Shown here: positions 10,823 to 20,000 of the stretch, piece after piece
Position numbering within the stretch: position 1 is the first letter of the stretch
Layout of the letters: every line of letters begins with the position of its first letter
Source of the DNA: Chrysomallon squamiferum
Lineage: Eukaryota; Mollusca; Gastropoda; Neomphalida; Peltospiridae
Length of the DNA stretch: 20,000 nucleotides
NCBI GenBank assembly: GCA_012295275.1
Contig: CM022674.1
Coordinates: 5,226,436 to 5,246,435 of the forward strand
Reading direction: 5' to 3'
Notes under the pieces: generated by a model
Seen by the model: the letters and a program-made list of their open reading frames with translations, nothing else
What the model was told of the DNA's origin: nothing
Databases searched by the model: none
Program-made: the position numbers and the translations under genes

Positions 10823-11801
10823 CCATATGGCATTGCTGCGTAAATAATGAAGGCTATTAATTACAGTTATTACTCAATACGAAGTTTCTGTTGCTGTAAA
10901 ACTTCTAAAAAAATTATTTTTAACTGAAAGAAATAAATTACGACAGAAATAACAGATTTACGTTCAACTAAATTACGTTTAAATTTACGATCGTTTACAA
11001 AACTCAGCCCATCAATCCCCCCCCATATAAAAAAAAAATCAACAGCAATGAAGTTATGTTTAAAATTTACGACTGTCTTCAAAATTAAAACAACACACAT
11101 CAACTTACATCCATCCATCTGAGCTCACTCTCAAATTTACGATCGATTTCGAGAATTACGTGTTACTTGATCGTAAATCTAAATCTGCGACAGACATTAA
11201 GTGCGGGTCATAATCGTAAATTTACACTCAGTTTGTCAGAATGAGTCTTGATATGTCCCTTTAGACTCTGGATAGGGAACAATCAATCTGGACCTGTATG
11301 ACACGAAATCATCGTGGAAATAAAAATCGGAATCAGTGTCGCTAAAAGGTGATTACGATGAATAGAATCAAATAGATTTTGTTTAGTTTAACGTCTCCGG
11401 CAGAAATAATGATTAATTTTCCACAATCAGCTGTTGTAGGTCAAAGATCTGTCTAATCACACTACAAGAGCACACTGATTTATTTTCAGTAAAGATAAAA
11501 AAAAAAAAGAGAGAAAATTTTAAAATTTGAATACGAAACAGCTGATCATATATATATAATATATATATTTAAAGAATTAACAAAAAATCCTATACATACA
11601 CACTGTAAAAAGACAAGAAAGTGTGTACCACAGCTTATAAACTAGGAAAATAATAGCAACACAAAAACAAAAACAAAAACAACATACGTGAGCACTTTCT
11701 GGAACGTGAAATGATACAGATTATTTATGCCTATTATACCTTTCATGCATGTTACAGTACGTCTATCATTGTTTTGTTGTTTTGTTTTGTTTAAAGTAGA
11801 A
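10823..11801. other. Unique AT-rich DNA carrying recurring TTTACG motifs
   Basis: Mostly single-copy sequence. TTTACG or its complement occurs six times between 10957 and 11220 (described separately). Other items are a C-run near 11018-11025, a small AT palindrome near 11549-11570 and a hairpin CACACT...AGTGTG near 11599-11625. The minus 82-codon frame at 10870-11118 has no recognisable domain. No gene is called. Confidence 0.5.
10957..11223. repeat. Dispersed AAATTTACGA motif cluster
   Basis: The decamer AAATTTACGA occurs at 10981, 11063 and 11133 (+) and at 11214 (minus). A 9/10 minus-strand match lies at 11171, and the hexamer also occurs at 10957. The copies sit in otherwise different contexts, unlike a normal tandem repeat. 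A related group occurs at 12975-13055. The function is unknown; a binding-site cluster or a very old repeat both fit. Confidence 0.55.
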
Positions 11802-11855
11802 TAACATTTGTCTGGAACTTGAAATAATTAACATTTGTCTGGAACTTGAAAGTTA
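11802..11855. repeat. 27-bp tandem duplication
   Basis: A 23-base string beginning TAACATTTGTCTGGAACTTG is repeated exactly at 11802 and 11829. A weaker relative (TTTCTGGAACGTGAAATGAT) lies near 11696. Confidence 0.9.
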
Positions 11856-11890
11856 ATTAAATTTTAATTATGCTTGTTATGAACGAAACA

Positions 11891-12050
11891 TAATCGATGA
11901 AATCGTTATGTTAAGTATTGTGTAATAATCGACCAAATCTTCATGTTAAATATTGTGTAAATAATCGATGAAATCGTTATGTTAAACACGGTGTATAATC
12001 GATGAAATCGTTTGCTAAATATTGTGTTAATAATCGATCAGATCGCTTTC
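11891..12050. repeat. 35-bp minisatellite, about 4.5 units
   Basis: Units begin at 11891, 11926, 11962, 11996 and 12031 (lengths 35, 36, 34, 35, then a partial unit). The typical start is TAATCGATGAAATCGTTATG and the end is TTAAATATTGTGTAA-like. Four of five units contain the inverted repeat CGAT-NNN-ATCG; unit 2 has lost both arms, and unit 5 keeps the arms with a different spacer (CAG). The unit length near 35 bp and short dyad are typical of small minisatellites; function is unknown. Confidence 0.9.
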
Positions 12051-12060
12051 CGGGTAATAA

Positions 12061-12185
12061 ATATAGTTCTGCACAGAGACCCACCCGTATCACGCATAAA
12101 GCTACAACTCTAACCGCAAGACCACGACAGTACTTTCTGTGCGAAGCAAAAGTACAACAGCTGAGCTAAGTGGATCGGCATTTAT
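12061..12185 (-). other. Degenerate tRNA-like sequence (possible SINE fossil)
   Basis: On the minus strand, GTGGTCTTGCGGTTAGAG resembles a D-arm/A-box, and about 30 bp later CGGGTGGGTCTC resembles a damaged B-box. Further upstream on the same strand TTAGCTCAGCTG is another A-box-like string. On the + strand, 12130-12155 contains GTACTTT...AAAGTAC, a 7-bp-stem hairpin. No complete cloverleaf, tail or target duplication is visible. Confidence 0.2.
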
Positions 12186-12974
12186 TTTGCATTAATGTCT
12201 CGGGAAGCGATTATAACAATTCACCCGGATGTCACTGATAATAACGTTTAATCTTTTGTATGAAGCATTAGCCGCAATCAACACGAAAAAGTGTCACCGG
12301 AAAAACGTATCAAAGCGAAGCATGATGGGATACGACAACAAAGCATAACGGAATAAGAAAGGAAGGAGCGTAAACTCTGAAGCGAGTGATGATTTTTGAT
12401 ATTTAATTCCGTGAACATGTTTGTTTGTTTGTTTGTTTGTTTGTTTGTTTATTTTTGTTTACTTTGTTGTTTTGTTTTATCTGCGTATGTACGTTTGTAT
12501 ATTTTGTATATACGTGCGTTTTTGTGAATTGGGTCTCTCGTCTTTATCTACGTTTTTGTCTGTCTGACTGTCTCTCTGTCTGTTTGTCTGTCTATGCTTC
12601 ATCGGCTATGTATGAATGTCCCAATTCACGTATTGTACAATCTTGTACAATATTGTACAAAACTACATAAATAAATAAATAAAAATACAGATAAAAATCT
12701 GTAGTTGACATTTCAGATGTTACAATTAGAGATTAGCGAAAAAGCAAAAAAAAATAAAAATAAAAACAAAAATAAGAAAGAAAGATCATTTGTTTTAGTA
12801 GTTTGATTACAAAGTAAAAAGTATAGAAAAAAAAGGCATAGATATAAAATAAACCCAAAATATGCGCCACTTATTTATTTACTGTTTACTGTTACATAAT
12901 CAGTGACGCCAGAAATTTACTTAAATGTGAAACAATCATTACGCAGAAAAACAAAATCATGAAACTTCTCTATA
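12186..12974. other. Unique DNA with GTTT and TGTC runs, no gene
   Basis: (GTTT)n at 12421-12450, TCTGTCTG text at about 12555-12595, AAAT units near 12664-12683 and a CAGATAAAAATCTG hairpin at about 12686-12699. Three TTGTACAA palindromes lie at 12633-12660. No credible coding frame; the 81-codon frame at 12425-12670 starts in the GTTT repeat. Confidence 0.5.
12633..12660. repeat. Three TTGTACAA palindromes at exact 10-bp spacing
   Basis: TTGTACAA occurs at 12633-12640, 12643-12650 and 12653-12660. Each octamer is a perfect palindrome, and the 10-bp period places them on one face of the helix. They may be a young 10-bp tandem repeat. Confidence 0.9.
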
Positions 12975-13055
12975 AAATTTACGATTAACGTAAATGATAA
13001 AATTTACATTTACGATAAACGTAAATGAGAGAATTATAAAATTTCTATGAACGTA
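12975..13055. repeat. Imperfect inverted repeats of TTTACG / CGTAAA
   Basis: ATTTACG-ATTAA-CGTAAAT (12977-12995) and CATTTACG-ATAAA-CGTAAATG (13007-13027) are 7- and 8-bp perfect dyads with 5-nt loops. A third, decayed copy lies at about 13041-13055. The AAATTTACGA decamer of the upstream cluster recurs at 12975. The dyads are about 31-34 bp apart, so this is also a short tandem repeat of a palindrome. Confidence 0.8.

Positions 13056-13781
<726 letters not shown>

Positions 13782-13836
<55 letters not shown>
13782..13836. repeat. CA array
   Basis: Pure (CA)n, followed to about 13925 by pyrimidine-rich decayed repeat text. Confidence 0.97.
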
Positions 13837-13838
<2 letters not shown>

Positions 13839-14017
13839 TCTTTCTCACTCTATCTGCCTATCTTTCTATCATCGAACTTTCTTTATCTCACTCCCTCTAT
13901 TTGTCTCTCTGCCTTTGCCTCTTTCAAACAGTCAGACGTTTACTAAATGACGGACACACAGACATACAGACAAATTCATAAATACTAACTTTCCCTTGAC
14001 CGACATCTTACAGCAAT

Positions 14018-14037
14018 AACAAATATTAAGAAATCTT
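14018..14037 (+). repeat. Left target-site duplication (20 bp)
   Basis: AACAAATATTAAGAAATCTT, identical to 14465-14484. The next base differs on each side, so the duplication is exactly 20 bp. Length and perfection fit target-primed reverse transcription. Confidence 0.8.
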
Positions 14038-14464
14038 GTTCTTTCTTGTTAGTCGTTGAAAGCTATTAATAGCTGCATCGAGTACAGTCTGAAGTATTTC
14101 TGCCTGTCACAGTACATACATCATCTCGATATAAGATCAAATAAATAAATAAATGAATGAATACATGAAGTAATAAAATAAATACATAAATAAATACATG
14201 AAGTAATAAAATAATAAATAAACAAATGAATAAATAAGTAAATGAAGTAATAATATAAATAAATAAATACATGAAGTAATAAAATAAATGAATAAATACG
14301 TAAATAAATAAATGAATAAATGAAGTAATAACATTAAAAAATTAATAAAATAACACACACAACAAAAAAAAAAAAATAAATGAAGTAATAACATTAATAA
14401 ATAACTAAATAAACACACACAAATAAATAAATAAATAAATACAGCAAAATAAATTCAAAAACAA
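14038..14464 (+). mobile_element. Retroposon insertion, copy 2, with AAAT-type tail
   Basis: A 427-bp insertion lies between perfect 20-bp direct repeats. It has about 14 bp of leader not shared with copy 1, then the 90-bp body (14052-14141), then about 320 bp of degenerate (AAAT)n tail in which ATACATGAAGTAATAAAATA-like text recurs. The tail has grown by repeated duplication. No reading frame is present, so this is either a SINE or a 5'-truncated LINE 3' end. The 3' tail polarity indicates + strand orientation. A frame on the minus strand (poly L/I/F/Y) is an artefact of the tail. Confidence 0.75.
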
Positions 14465-14484
14465 AACAAATATTAAGAAATCTT
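14465..14484 (+). repeat. Right target-site duplication (20 bp)
   Basis: Identical to 14018-14037. It directly follows the A-rich tail of the inserted element, as expected for retroposition. Confidence 0.8.
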
Positions 14485-15130
14485 TTTATATTTTTTATTT
14501 ATTTATTTATTTATTTATAATATTTATTTATTTAATATCTAAAACAAGCAAAAGCACTCACACAAACAACAACTGGCAGACTCACAAATGTTATCCCGAT
14601 AAAAGCAAACGAACACGATCATTAAGACAATTGCAGGTTAGCAAACCAAACGAACCAAATCATCGACCAAAATCCACAACAATTACTCCAAAAAATGCAT
14701 TTATTAATGCTACGGTATGGATATTAATTGCACGACGACAGACACGCTGATGACATGTTCGTTTCTATCGACAGCGTTCTGTTGCAACGTCGAAGCTAAC
14801 GAAATTAATAGCTTTTGTCGAACCGTTCGGACGACTTCGTTCAAACTGCAGTCCTTCGGGATAAGGCAAGCACTTGACCAAAGGTCGTGTGGTATTGACC
14901 AGCGTGGCGAATAAAATACCTCTTATTATATTAACATTTACCTAATGAACGTTAACCGTGCAGCATTGTTCTTAATCGCTACGTAAATGTTGATTTTTTT
15001 TTTTTTTCCGCTGATCGTATTCGACGTAAGTACGCGAGTAACTTGAGCAACAGTTTGGTTGAAGAGAAAAAAAAAATGTATAAAAAAACAAAAAGAAAAG
15101 AAAGGGATGAGAGACAGATAAACAGACAGA
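14485..15130. other. Unique DNA, no gene recognised
   Basis: A (TTTA)n block at about 14494-14535 precedes ordinary-complexity sequence. A 65-codon frame at 14717-14914 (+) has normal composition and six cysteines but no signal peptide and no family I recognise; frames of this length are expected by chance. A poly-T tract lies at about 14995-15007. Confidence 0.5.
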
Positions 15131-15333
<203 letters not shown>

Positions 15334-15776
15334 AGAGATATACAGACAAATATAAGTCTGTTTTTGATTGTATATAGATATAGATATAGTATATAGTAGA
15401 CAGACAAATAGATAGAGATAAACAGATAGAGAAAGGGAGAGATTGTTTATGATAGTGGAATGAGAGACAGACATATGAATAAGAGTAACAGATAATTTCT
15501 GAAAAATTGGATATAAAAAAAAGATAAATGGAAACAAAACAACCTAAAACGATAAAAGAGAAAGAAATAAAGATACGCACAAACTCGTCCATCAATTGAT
15601 AAAATGATAAACTGTACGTTAACTTTACCGGTTATTACATCTGAACTCCCAGTAACCTTTTATCATCAGTCAGATCAGCAGTAAGACTTCACCGTATCTA
15701 TCAATATATATCACATTTCCCTATTATTATCGTTTTCTTGTTCTTATTCTTCTTTTCTTTCTTCGTTATATACGAC

Positions 15777-15786
15777 ATGACGTCAT
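15777..15786. promoter_or_regulatory. Perfect CRE palindrome (ATGACGTCAT)
   Basis: The full CREB/ATF consensus TGACGTCA with symmetrical A/T flanks. The sequence match is exact; activity is unknown, and no adjacent start site is evident. Confidence 0.3.
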
Positions 15787-16561
15787 ACCACGGTAGAAAT
15801 AGACTGAAATAGCTGAGCTTTCTTGAACTTGTTATCTATTTATCATTTCTTTATTATTAGTAAAGTTTTGCCTTCTGAAACAAATATATAATCACTATCT
15901 TTTATTAAAAATATACCAAATGCGTTAAGGTAAAAAAAAATTTTCCCTACAAACATAGGTAACTCGTTATCTTTTTTTTTATTAGAGATAATAAGTACGG
16001 TTATGTGTTAAACTTTATAACCAAAAACAAAAACAGTCCCTAGGAATTGAAAATATCTGTAAAATTATTTACACTGTTTATTTGCATCCATCCAGTAGGT
16101 ACAATTATATTATAAAAGTAAAATAATCCGGAATATACCGATGTTTCCCGAACGCTGCGAGAAAGCGTGCTAGTCGGAAATACGACAGAACCGAACTCGG
16201 CGTCTAGAACGGATCGACCCGTCATTGAAAGCGAAAGATCTTACATGTAACGGAAATCAAACGGAAATGCAACGGTCGTTTTCCCATAGCGTCATTACAA
16301 GAAAAACAATAAAGCGGAATGAACCGAAATCGAACCGGACACAGTCGGCTGACCTCGTTTTAATGAACTTTTTTTTTTTTTTTTTTTTTGTCAAATCGTT
16401 TACCGGAAATAACAGCAGTGGCGGCAGTGTTTAAAAGATTGATAAAGAAGTGTTGAAAATATCCAAGTTTTCTTTGATTTACGTGTTGCCTGCAGCGATA
16501 CAAATTAAACAAAAATATTAGTTAAAGTCGTCCAGGCGGACGTTGCGTTAACATAACAGCC

Positions 16562-16575
16562 GTTACCAAGGTTAC
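16562..16575. promoter_or_regulatory. RFX X-box-like site
   Basis: GTTACCAAGGTTAC matches GTTRCCNNGGYAAC at all but one fixed position. X-boxes bind RFX factors and are found upstream of ciliary genes; no such gene is visible here, so function is speculative. Confidence 0.22.
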
Positions 16576-16650
16576 GCTAATTTGACTATAATTTAGAAAT
16601 GTAACATTTTTTGTTTGGTTCCCTCTTTGTTCTTTTTTATTTTCTTTTTT

Positions 16651-16765
16651 CTTTATTATGTTTTTTTTTTTTTTTTTTTGCTTTTCTCTTCTTCTACTTT
16701 GTTTTTCTTTAATTTTTTTTTTTTTTTTTTTTTCGTTCTGTTTTTTTTTTTTGTTGTTGTTGTTT
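16651..16765. repeat. Poly-T cluster with TTG units
   Basis: Three poly-T tracts (about 16661-16679, 16711-16733, 16741-16752) separated by C/T-rich text, ending in (TTG)n. Low complexity, non-coding. Confidence 0.9.
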
Positions 16766-16853
16766 TACGAATCAAATAATTATAAAGATAATAATGTTTT
16801 TAATGAGTTGTGTAAACTTATACTGTCGCAGTTTGTATTATATTCTATGACAA

Positions 16854-17280
16854 GTAGTAGTAGTAATAGTAATAAGAGTGTTGATGAGATGATAATTATG
16901 ATGATGATGATTATATTAGCAACAATGATAAAATAATAATAATAATAATAATAATAATAGTAATAATAGCAACAGTTGTAGTAGTAGTTGTAGTAGACGT
17001 AATAGGAGTTGTAAAAGCAGTGATTGCCAATATTCTAATATTTCACGCTCATCAGTAACAATAGTTATTGTAGTAGTAGTAGTAGTAGTAGCAGACATAG
17101 TAGTTGTTGTAGAAGCAGTGGTTGCCGATGTTCTAATAGAAGTTGTAGTAGCAGACGTAGAATTGGTTGTAGAAGCAACGTTCGCCTCTATCCTAATAAT
17201 TCAGTCTCGTTAGAAAAAGCAGTAATAGTAGCAATAGTAGTATTAGAGGTAGTAGTAGTTGCCGATGTTCTAATAGTTCA
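16854..17280. repeat. TAG/GTT trinucleotide block with higher-order repeats
   Basis: Starts with TAG, ATG and AAT units (16854-16965). It then contains a recurrent core, GTAGAAGCAGTGGTTGCCGA followed by TGTTCTAATA, in variants near 17010, 17108, 17167 and 17250 with TAG-rich linkers. A long stop-free frame (about 16940-17213) results from the trinucleotide period, lacks a start codon and switches from Ser/Cys-rich to Val/Ala-rich, so it is not called as coding. Confidence 0.85.
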
Positions 17281-17779
<499 letters not shown>

Positions 17780-17875
17780 GGCATTATAAAGTTGTTTATT
17801 GTATATAATTATTTTCTAGGTTATTTCTGGAGTTTCTTTCTTTCTTTCCCCTATTTCGAAAATTCAAACTCAAAC

Positions 17876-18040
<165 letters not shown>

Positions 18041-18244
18041 TGTGTGCGTTTGTTTTGAATGTCTCTGTATGGTGGTAGATAAACAGTCATATGGACAAGA
18101 AAGAAAGATAACAGCAAACAGACAGAAGGAGACAGAAACACAGAAACAGACATAAACAGGGAACACAGAAAAACTGAGAGAAAGAATGAAAGCAAGACAG
18201 TTGAAAAAGAGGGAAAGAGAGTCTGAGATTTCCGAAATAGGGGC

Positions 18245-18276
<32 letters not shown>

Positions 18277-18579
18277 AAAGAAACACCACAAAAATACCAC
18301 ACAGAAAAATAATGATATAGTCTACACAACTTCATAATGCCAATAGTTAGTAATGTAGCAGATGATTAAAGAGACAACGAGAAAGAATCACACACACAGA
18401 ATGAGGATGTAATGATAAACAAACAGAGTCAGGTTTGACGCGGAATAAGAGACGGGTATCGGTGTAACGGTAGATTTACTTTGTAAGCACGCCACAACAG
18501 TAATGTTTTAATTACACGTCACTTTGATATTTGCAACACGGTTTCCAAGACATACAGCACATGGCGATCGTAATTCCAA

Positions 18580-18582
<3 letters not shown>
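18041..18582. other. Purine-rich and unique DNA with an AAAG run
   Basis: Purine-rich text at 18090-18290 ending in (AAAG)n at about 18245-18278 reads as low-complexity F/L/S frames on the minus strand. From about 18300 the sequence is unique. Nothing coding is recognised. Confidence 0.55.
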
Positions 18583-18618
<36 letters not shown>

Positions 18619-18802
18619 AAGTTACTGTGGCCACGTTTGTTGCTAAAAAGTGTTTGTTATTAGCGTATGTTTTTTTTTAAACGCATTATGAAAACCATAA
18701 AATGAAGAACTATGAAAAAAAATAAAATTAACAGGGCTACGTTTTTGCTAAACAGTTCTTATAAGAAAGGTGTGTACGTGCCAGATTATTTGAAAAAAAA
18801 AT

Positions 18803-18864
<62 letters not shown>

Positions 18865-18953
18865 ACACACACTTTTATAAAAACGGTAAAATGAAGAGCA
18901 ATGAAAAAGAACGAAATAATATCCGAGGCCACATTTGTTACTAACGAGTCCTC

Positions 18954-18957
<4 letters not shown>
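18583..18957. repeat. Three diverged copies of a ~70-bp unit split by poly-A and CA arrays
   Basis: The core GGCCACGTTTGTTGCTAA (18629-18646) recurs as GGGCTACGTTTTTGCTAA (about 18734) and GGCCACATTTGTTACTAA (about 18926). Copies 2 and 3 also share an upstream part (TAAAATGAAGA-C/G-AATGAAAAA-like at 18697 and 18887). Poly-A (18583-18616) precedes copy 1 and a CA array (18804-18871) separates copies 2 and 3. An old tandem triplication was later invaded by microsatellite growth. Confidence 0.75.
18804..18871. repeat. CA array
   Basis: (CA)n with one ACAG interruption near 18860. Confidence 0.97.
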
Positions 18958-19052
<95 letters not shown>

Positions 19053-19080
19053 CGATATAGAAAGATCGATAGACATAAAT

Positions 19081-19172
<92 letters not shown>
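18954..19172. repeat. Two AG arrays split by a short unique spacer
   Basis: Pure AG at about 18955-19050 and 19083-19171, separated by about 32 bp (GCGATATAGAAAGATCG...). Purine-rich decayed text follows to about 19275. Confidence 0.97.
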
Positions 19173-19175
<3 letters not shown>

Positions 19176-19569
19176 AGAGAAAACAGAGAAAGGGACAGAG
19201 AGAAAGCGATCGAGAAAGACAGAGAAAACGAAACGGAGAGAGACCGACAGACACAGACACAGACAGAGAGAGAAGAAAAAGATGATAAGAGTTTGAATTA
19301 TTCACGCTGGCACGGAGACACAGGGGGTCCTCAAAAATGATCAACAACTAAACAACACTAATTAAATCAACCTACGTCTTGCACGAATATCTGAGCAACA
19401 TTTTCGCAGATGAGAAAACTCCGATAACGAGGTTAGATACAAAGAGAACACGGCCCGGTGTCGCGCTGTGCCTTTCAATTCAGTTCCAGCACCAAGGGAA
19501 GGGTCAGGACCCCAGACCATGTTAATTTTCAGACCTTCCCCATTTCCACCGACGTGACGAATTTCGCTC

Positions 19570-19582
19570 GGGTCAAAGGTCG
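19570..19582 (+). promoter_or_regulatory. DR1 nuclear-receptor-like site
   Basis: GGGTCA-A-AGGTCG is two AGGTCA-like half-sites spaced by one base, with one mismatch in each. RXR- and HNF4-type receptors bind DR1 elements. Its position in the most complex part of the window makes it slightly more credible than a random hit. Confidence 0.25.
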
Positions 19583-19800
19583 CCTGATCTATTAGCGGGC
19601 CTCGGCGTGTTTGTCAAGCGCTTTACGTCCTCCTCGCAGAACGAATGTTTCATTTAAACAAGTGTTCTGGGAATTCAGCAATCAAGGCAGGCACAGCAAG
19701 CCAACAGCAAGCTGCCGACGATACTGCGGCATAATCGTGTTTTTGTCGTTAAACTATTAATCATCAAAAAGTCCGTGTCAGACGCGTAAAAATATTTTTT

Positions 19801-19870
19801 TCGGGGATGTTCGGTATCTTTCGGCAGTTGTCGTCAAGTATTCGATAACGTTCGGGAATTTCCGGCTTTT
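19801..19870. repeat. Degenerate 10-bp periodic TCGG repeat, 7 units
   Basis: TCGG, TCGG, TCGG, TCGT, TCGA, TCGG and TCCGG begin at 19801, 19811, 19821, 19831, 19842, 19852 and 19861 (steps 10, 10, 10, 11, 10, 9). The last six bases of each unit vary freely. It is either an old decamer repeat or a helically phased motif array. Confidence 0.55.
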
Positions 19871-20000
19871 GTATGGTTATATATTTTTCTTTTGATAATT
19901 TTTTTCTTCTTCCTGGTCGTCATCTACATACTTTGCCACTACCGCAACTACAACTTCATGCCAGTCTGAACGTTATTATATGCGTCTGCTTACATGTCTG

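Larger units (their letters stand above)
15396..16650. other. Unique DNA with CRE and X-box motifs, no gene recognised
   Basis: Mainly single-copy. A perfect CRE in a 10-bp palindrome (ATGACGTCAT) lies at 15777-15786, CpG-richer sequence at about 16138-16350, poly-T at 16369-16389 and a near-perfect RFX X-box GTTACCAAGGTTAC at 16562-16575. Short frames at 16040-16225 (minus) and 16225-16434 (+) overlap the CpG-richer part; neither shows a domain, and the second ends in poly-F. Confidence 0.5.
19276..20000. other. Complex, GC-richer unique DNA, no gene recognised
   Basis: This is the least repetitive part of the window. From about 19440 to 19640 it is GC- and CpG-richer than elsewhere and lacks microsatellites. 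No frame of note spans it: the best + frame through 19440-19555 is short and hits TGA. It carries a DR1-like site (19570-19582) and a TCGG-based 10-bp periodic stretch (19801-19870). Regulatory DNA or part of an exon that extends beyond the window are both possible. Confidence 0.45.

Noticed and set aside
11891-12050. CRISPR-like array (regular ~35-bp units)
   Set aside because: Units are contiguous and similar along their whole length, with no unique spacers, in a eukaryotic-style sequence.
12130-12155. Hairpin GTACTTT...AAAGTAC as a small RNA gene
   Set aside because: The stem is only 7 bp with a 12-nt loop and no supporting structure; more likely part of a decayed tRNA-like sequence.
14717-14914. 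65-codon, cysteine-containing + frame
   Set aside because: No signal peptide, no cysteine spacing I recognise, and a length expected by chance.
16040-16434. Divergent short frames in a CpG-richer patch
   Set aside because: Neither has a recognisable motif; the + frame ends in poly-F from a poly-T tract.
16940-17213. Roughly 90-codon stop-free + frame in the TAG block
   Set aside because: Openness comes from the three-base repeat period; there is no start codon and composition shifts abruptly.

Overview
The window looks like an intergenic or intronic stretch of an invertebrate nuclear genome. Very long CT/AG and CA dinucleotide arrays, long poly-A/T tracts, ATAC tetranucleotide runs and trinucleotide arrays (AAT, AAG, TAG) sit in AT-rich single-copy sequence. 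No bacterial operon structure, ribosome-binding sites or long high-complexity reading frames are present. The texture is what I would expect of a cephalopod or other molluscan genome, but this is inference from repeat style only; no gene in the window fixes the taxon. Nearly all longer open frames are translations of simple repeats (poly-LS, poly-RE, poly-F, poly-YY) and are not genes.

The best protein-coding candidate is a short exon at 9675-9761 (+). It encodes a well-formed secretory signal peptide (MKVVIVVVFILSLTAVQA, then a mature start DRWSCEDGGNY) and ends at a possible phase-0 GT splice donor. A second copy lies 605 bp downstream at 10280-10342. It shares about 92% of the first 61 bases but carries a lysine and a serine in the hydrophobic core and a stop codon in place of the tryptophan, so it looks like a dead duplicate. 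Both copies share about 100-150 bp of upstream sequence and a TTG-rich edge. No downstream exon could be identified.

The best mobile-element call is a 427-bp insertion at 14038-14464 flanked by a perfect 20-bp direct repeat, with a long AAAT-like 3' tail. A 90-bp body shared with a second copy at 10557-10646 defines an uncharacterised retroposon family. Degenerate tRNA-like A/B-box sequences hint at old SINE fossils.

Layout: 1-215 AAT/AAG/poly-A; 216-2150 mostly unique with a CRE-like cluster at 925-960; 2155-2330 a ~75-bp tandem repeat; 2885-4491 CT and AG arrays, some with higher-order structure; 4492-6290 unique sequence with a CRE/AP-1 cluster at 4721-4880; 6291-8700 AG, TA, CT-CA, TTA and A-rich repeats; 8700-10345 T-rich DNA and the duplicated signal-peptide exon; 10557-10822 retroposon copy 1; 10935-13055 unique DNA with a recurring TTTACG motif, a 35-bp minisatellite and other short periodic motifs; 13310-13836 CT and CA arrays; 14018-14484 retroposon copy 2; 14485-16850 unique DNA and TA/AG arrays; 16854-17280 TAG-derived higher-order repeat; 17583-18040 facing AG and CT arrays; 18583-19172 a tandem triplication broken up by CA and AG arrays; 19173-20000 the most complex, GC-richest segment, possibly regulatory.

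No RNA gene, CRISPR array, complete gene or multi-gene system is supported. What stands out is repeat architecture and short regulatory-like motif clusters.
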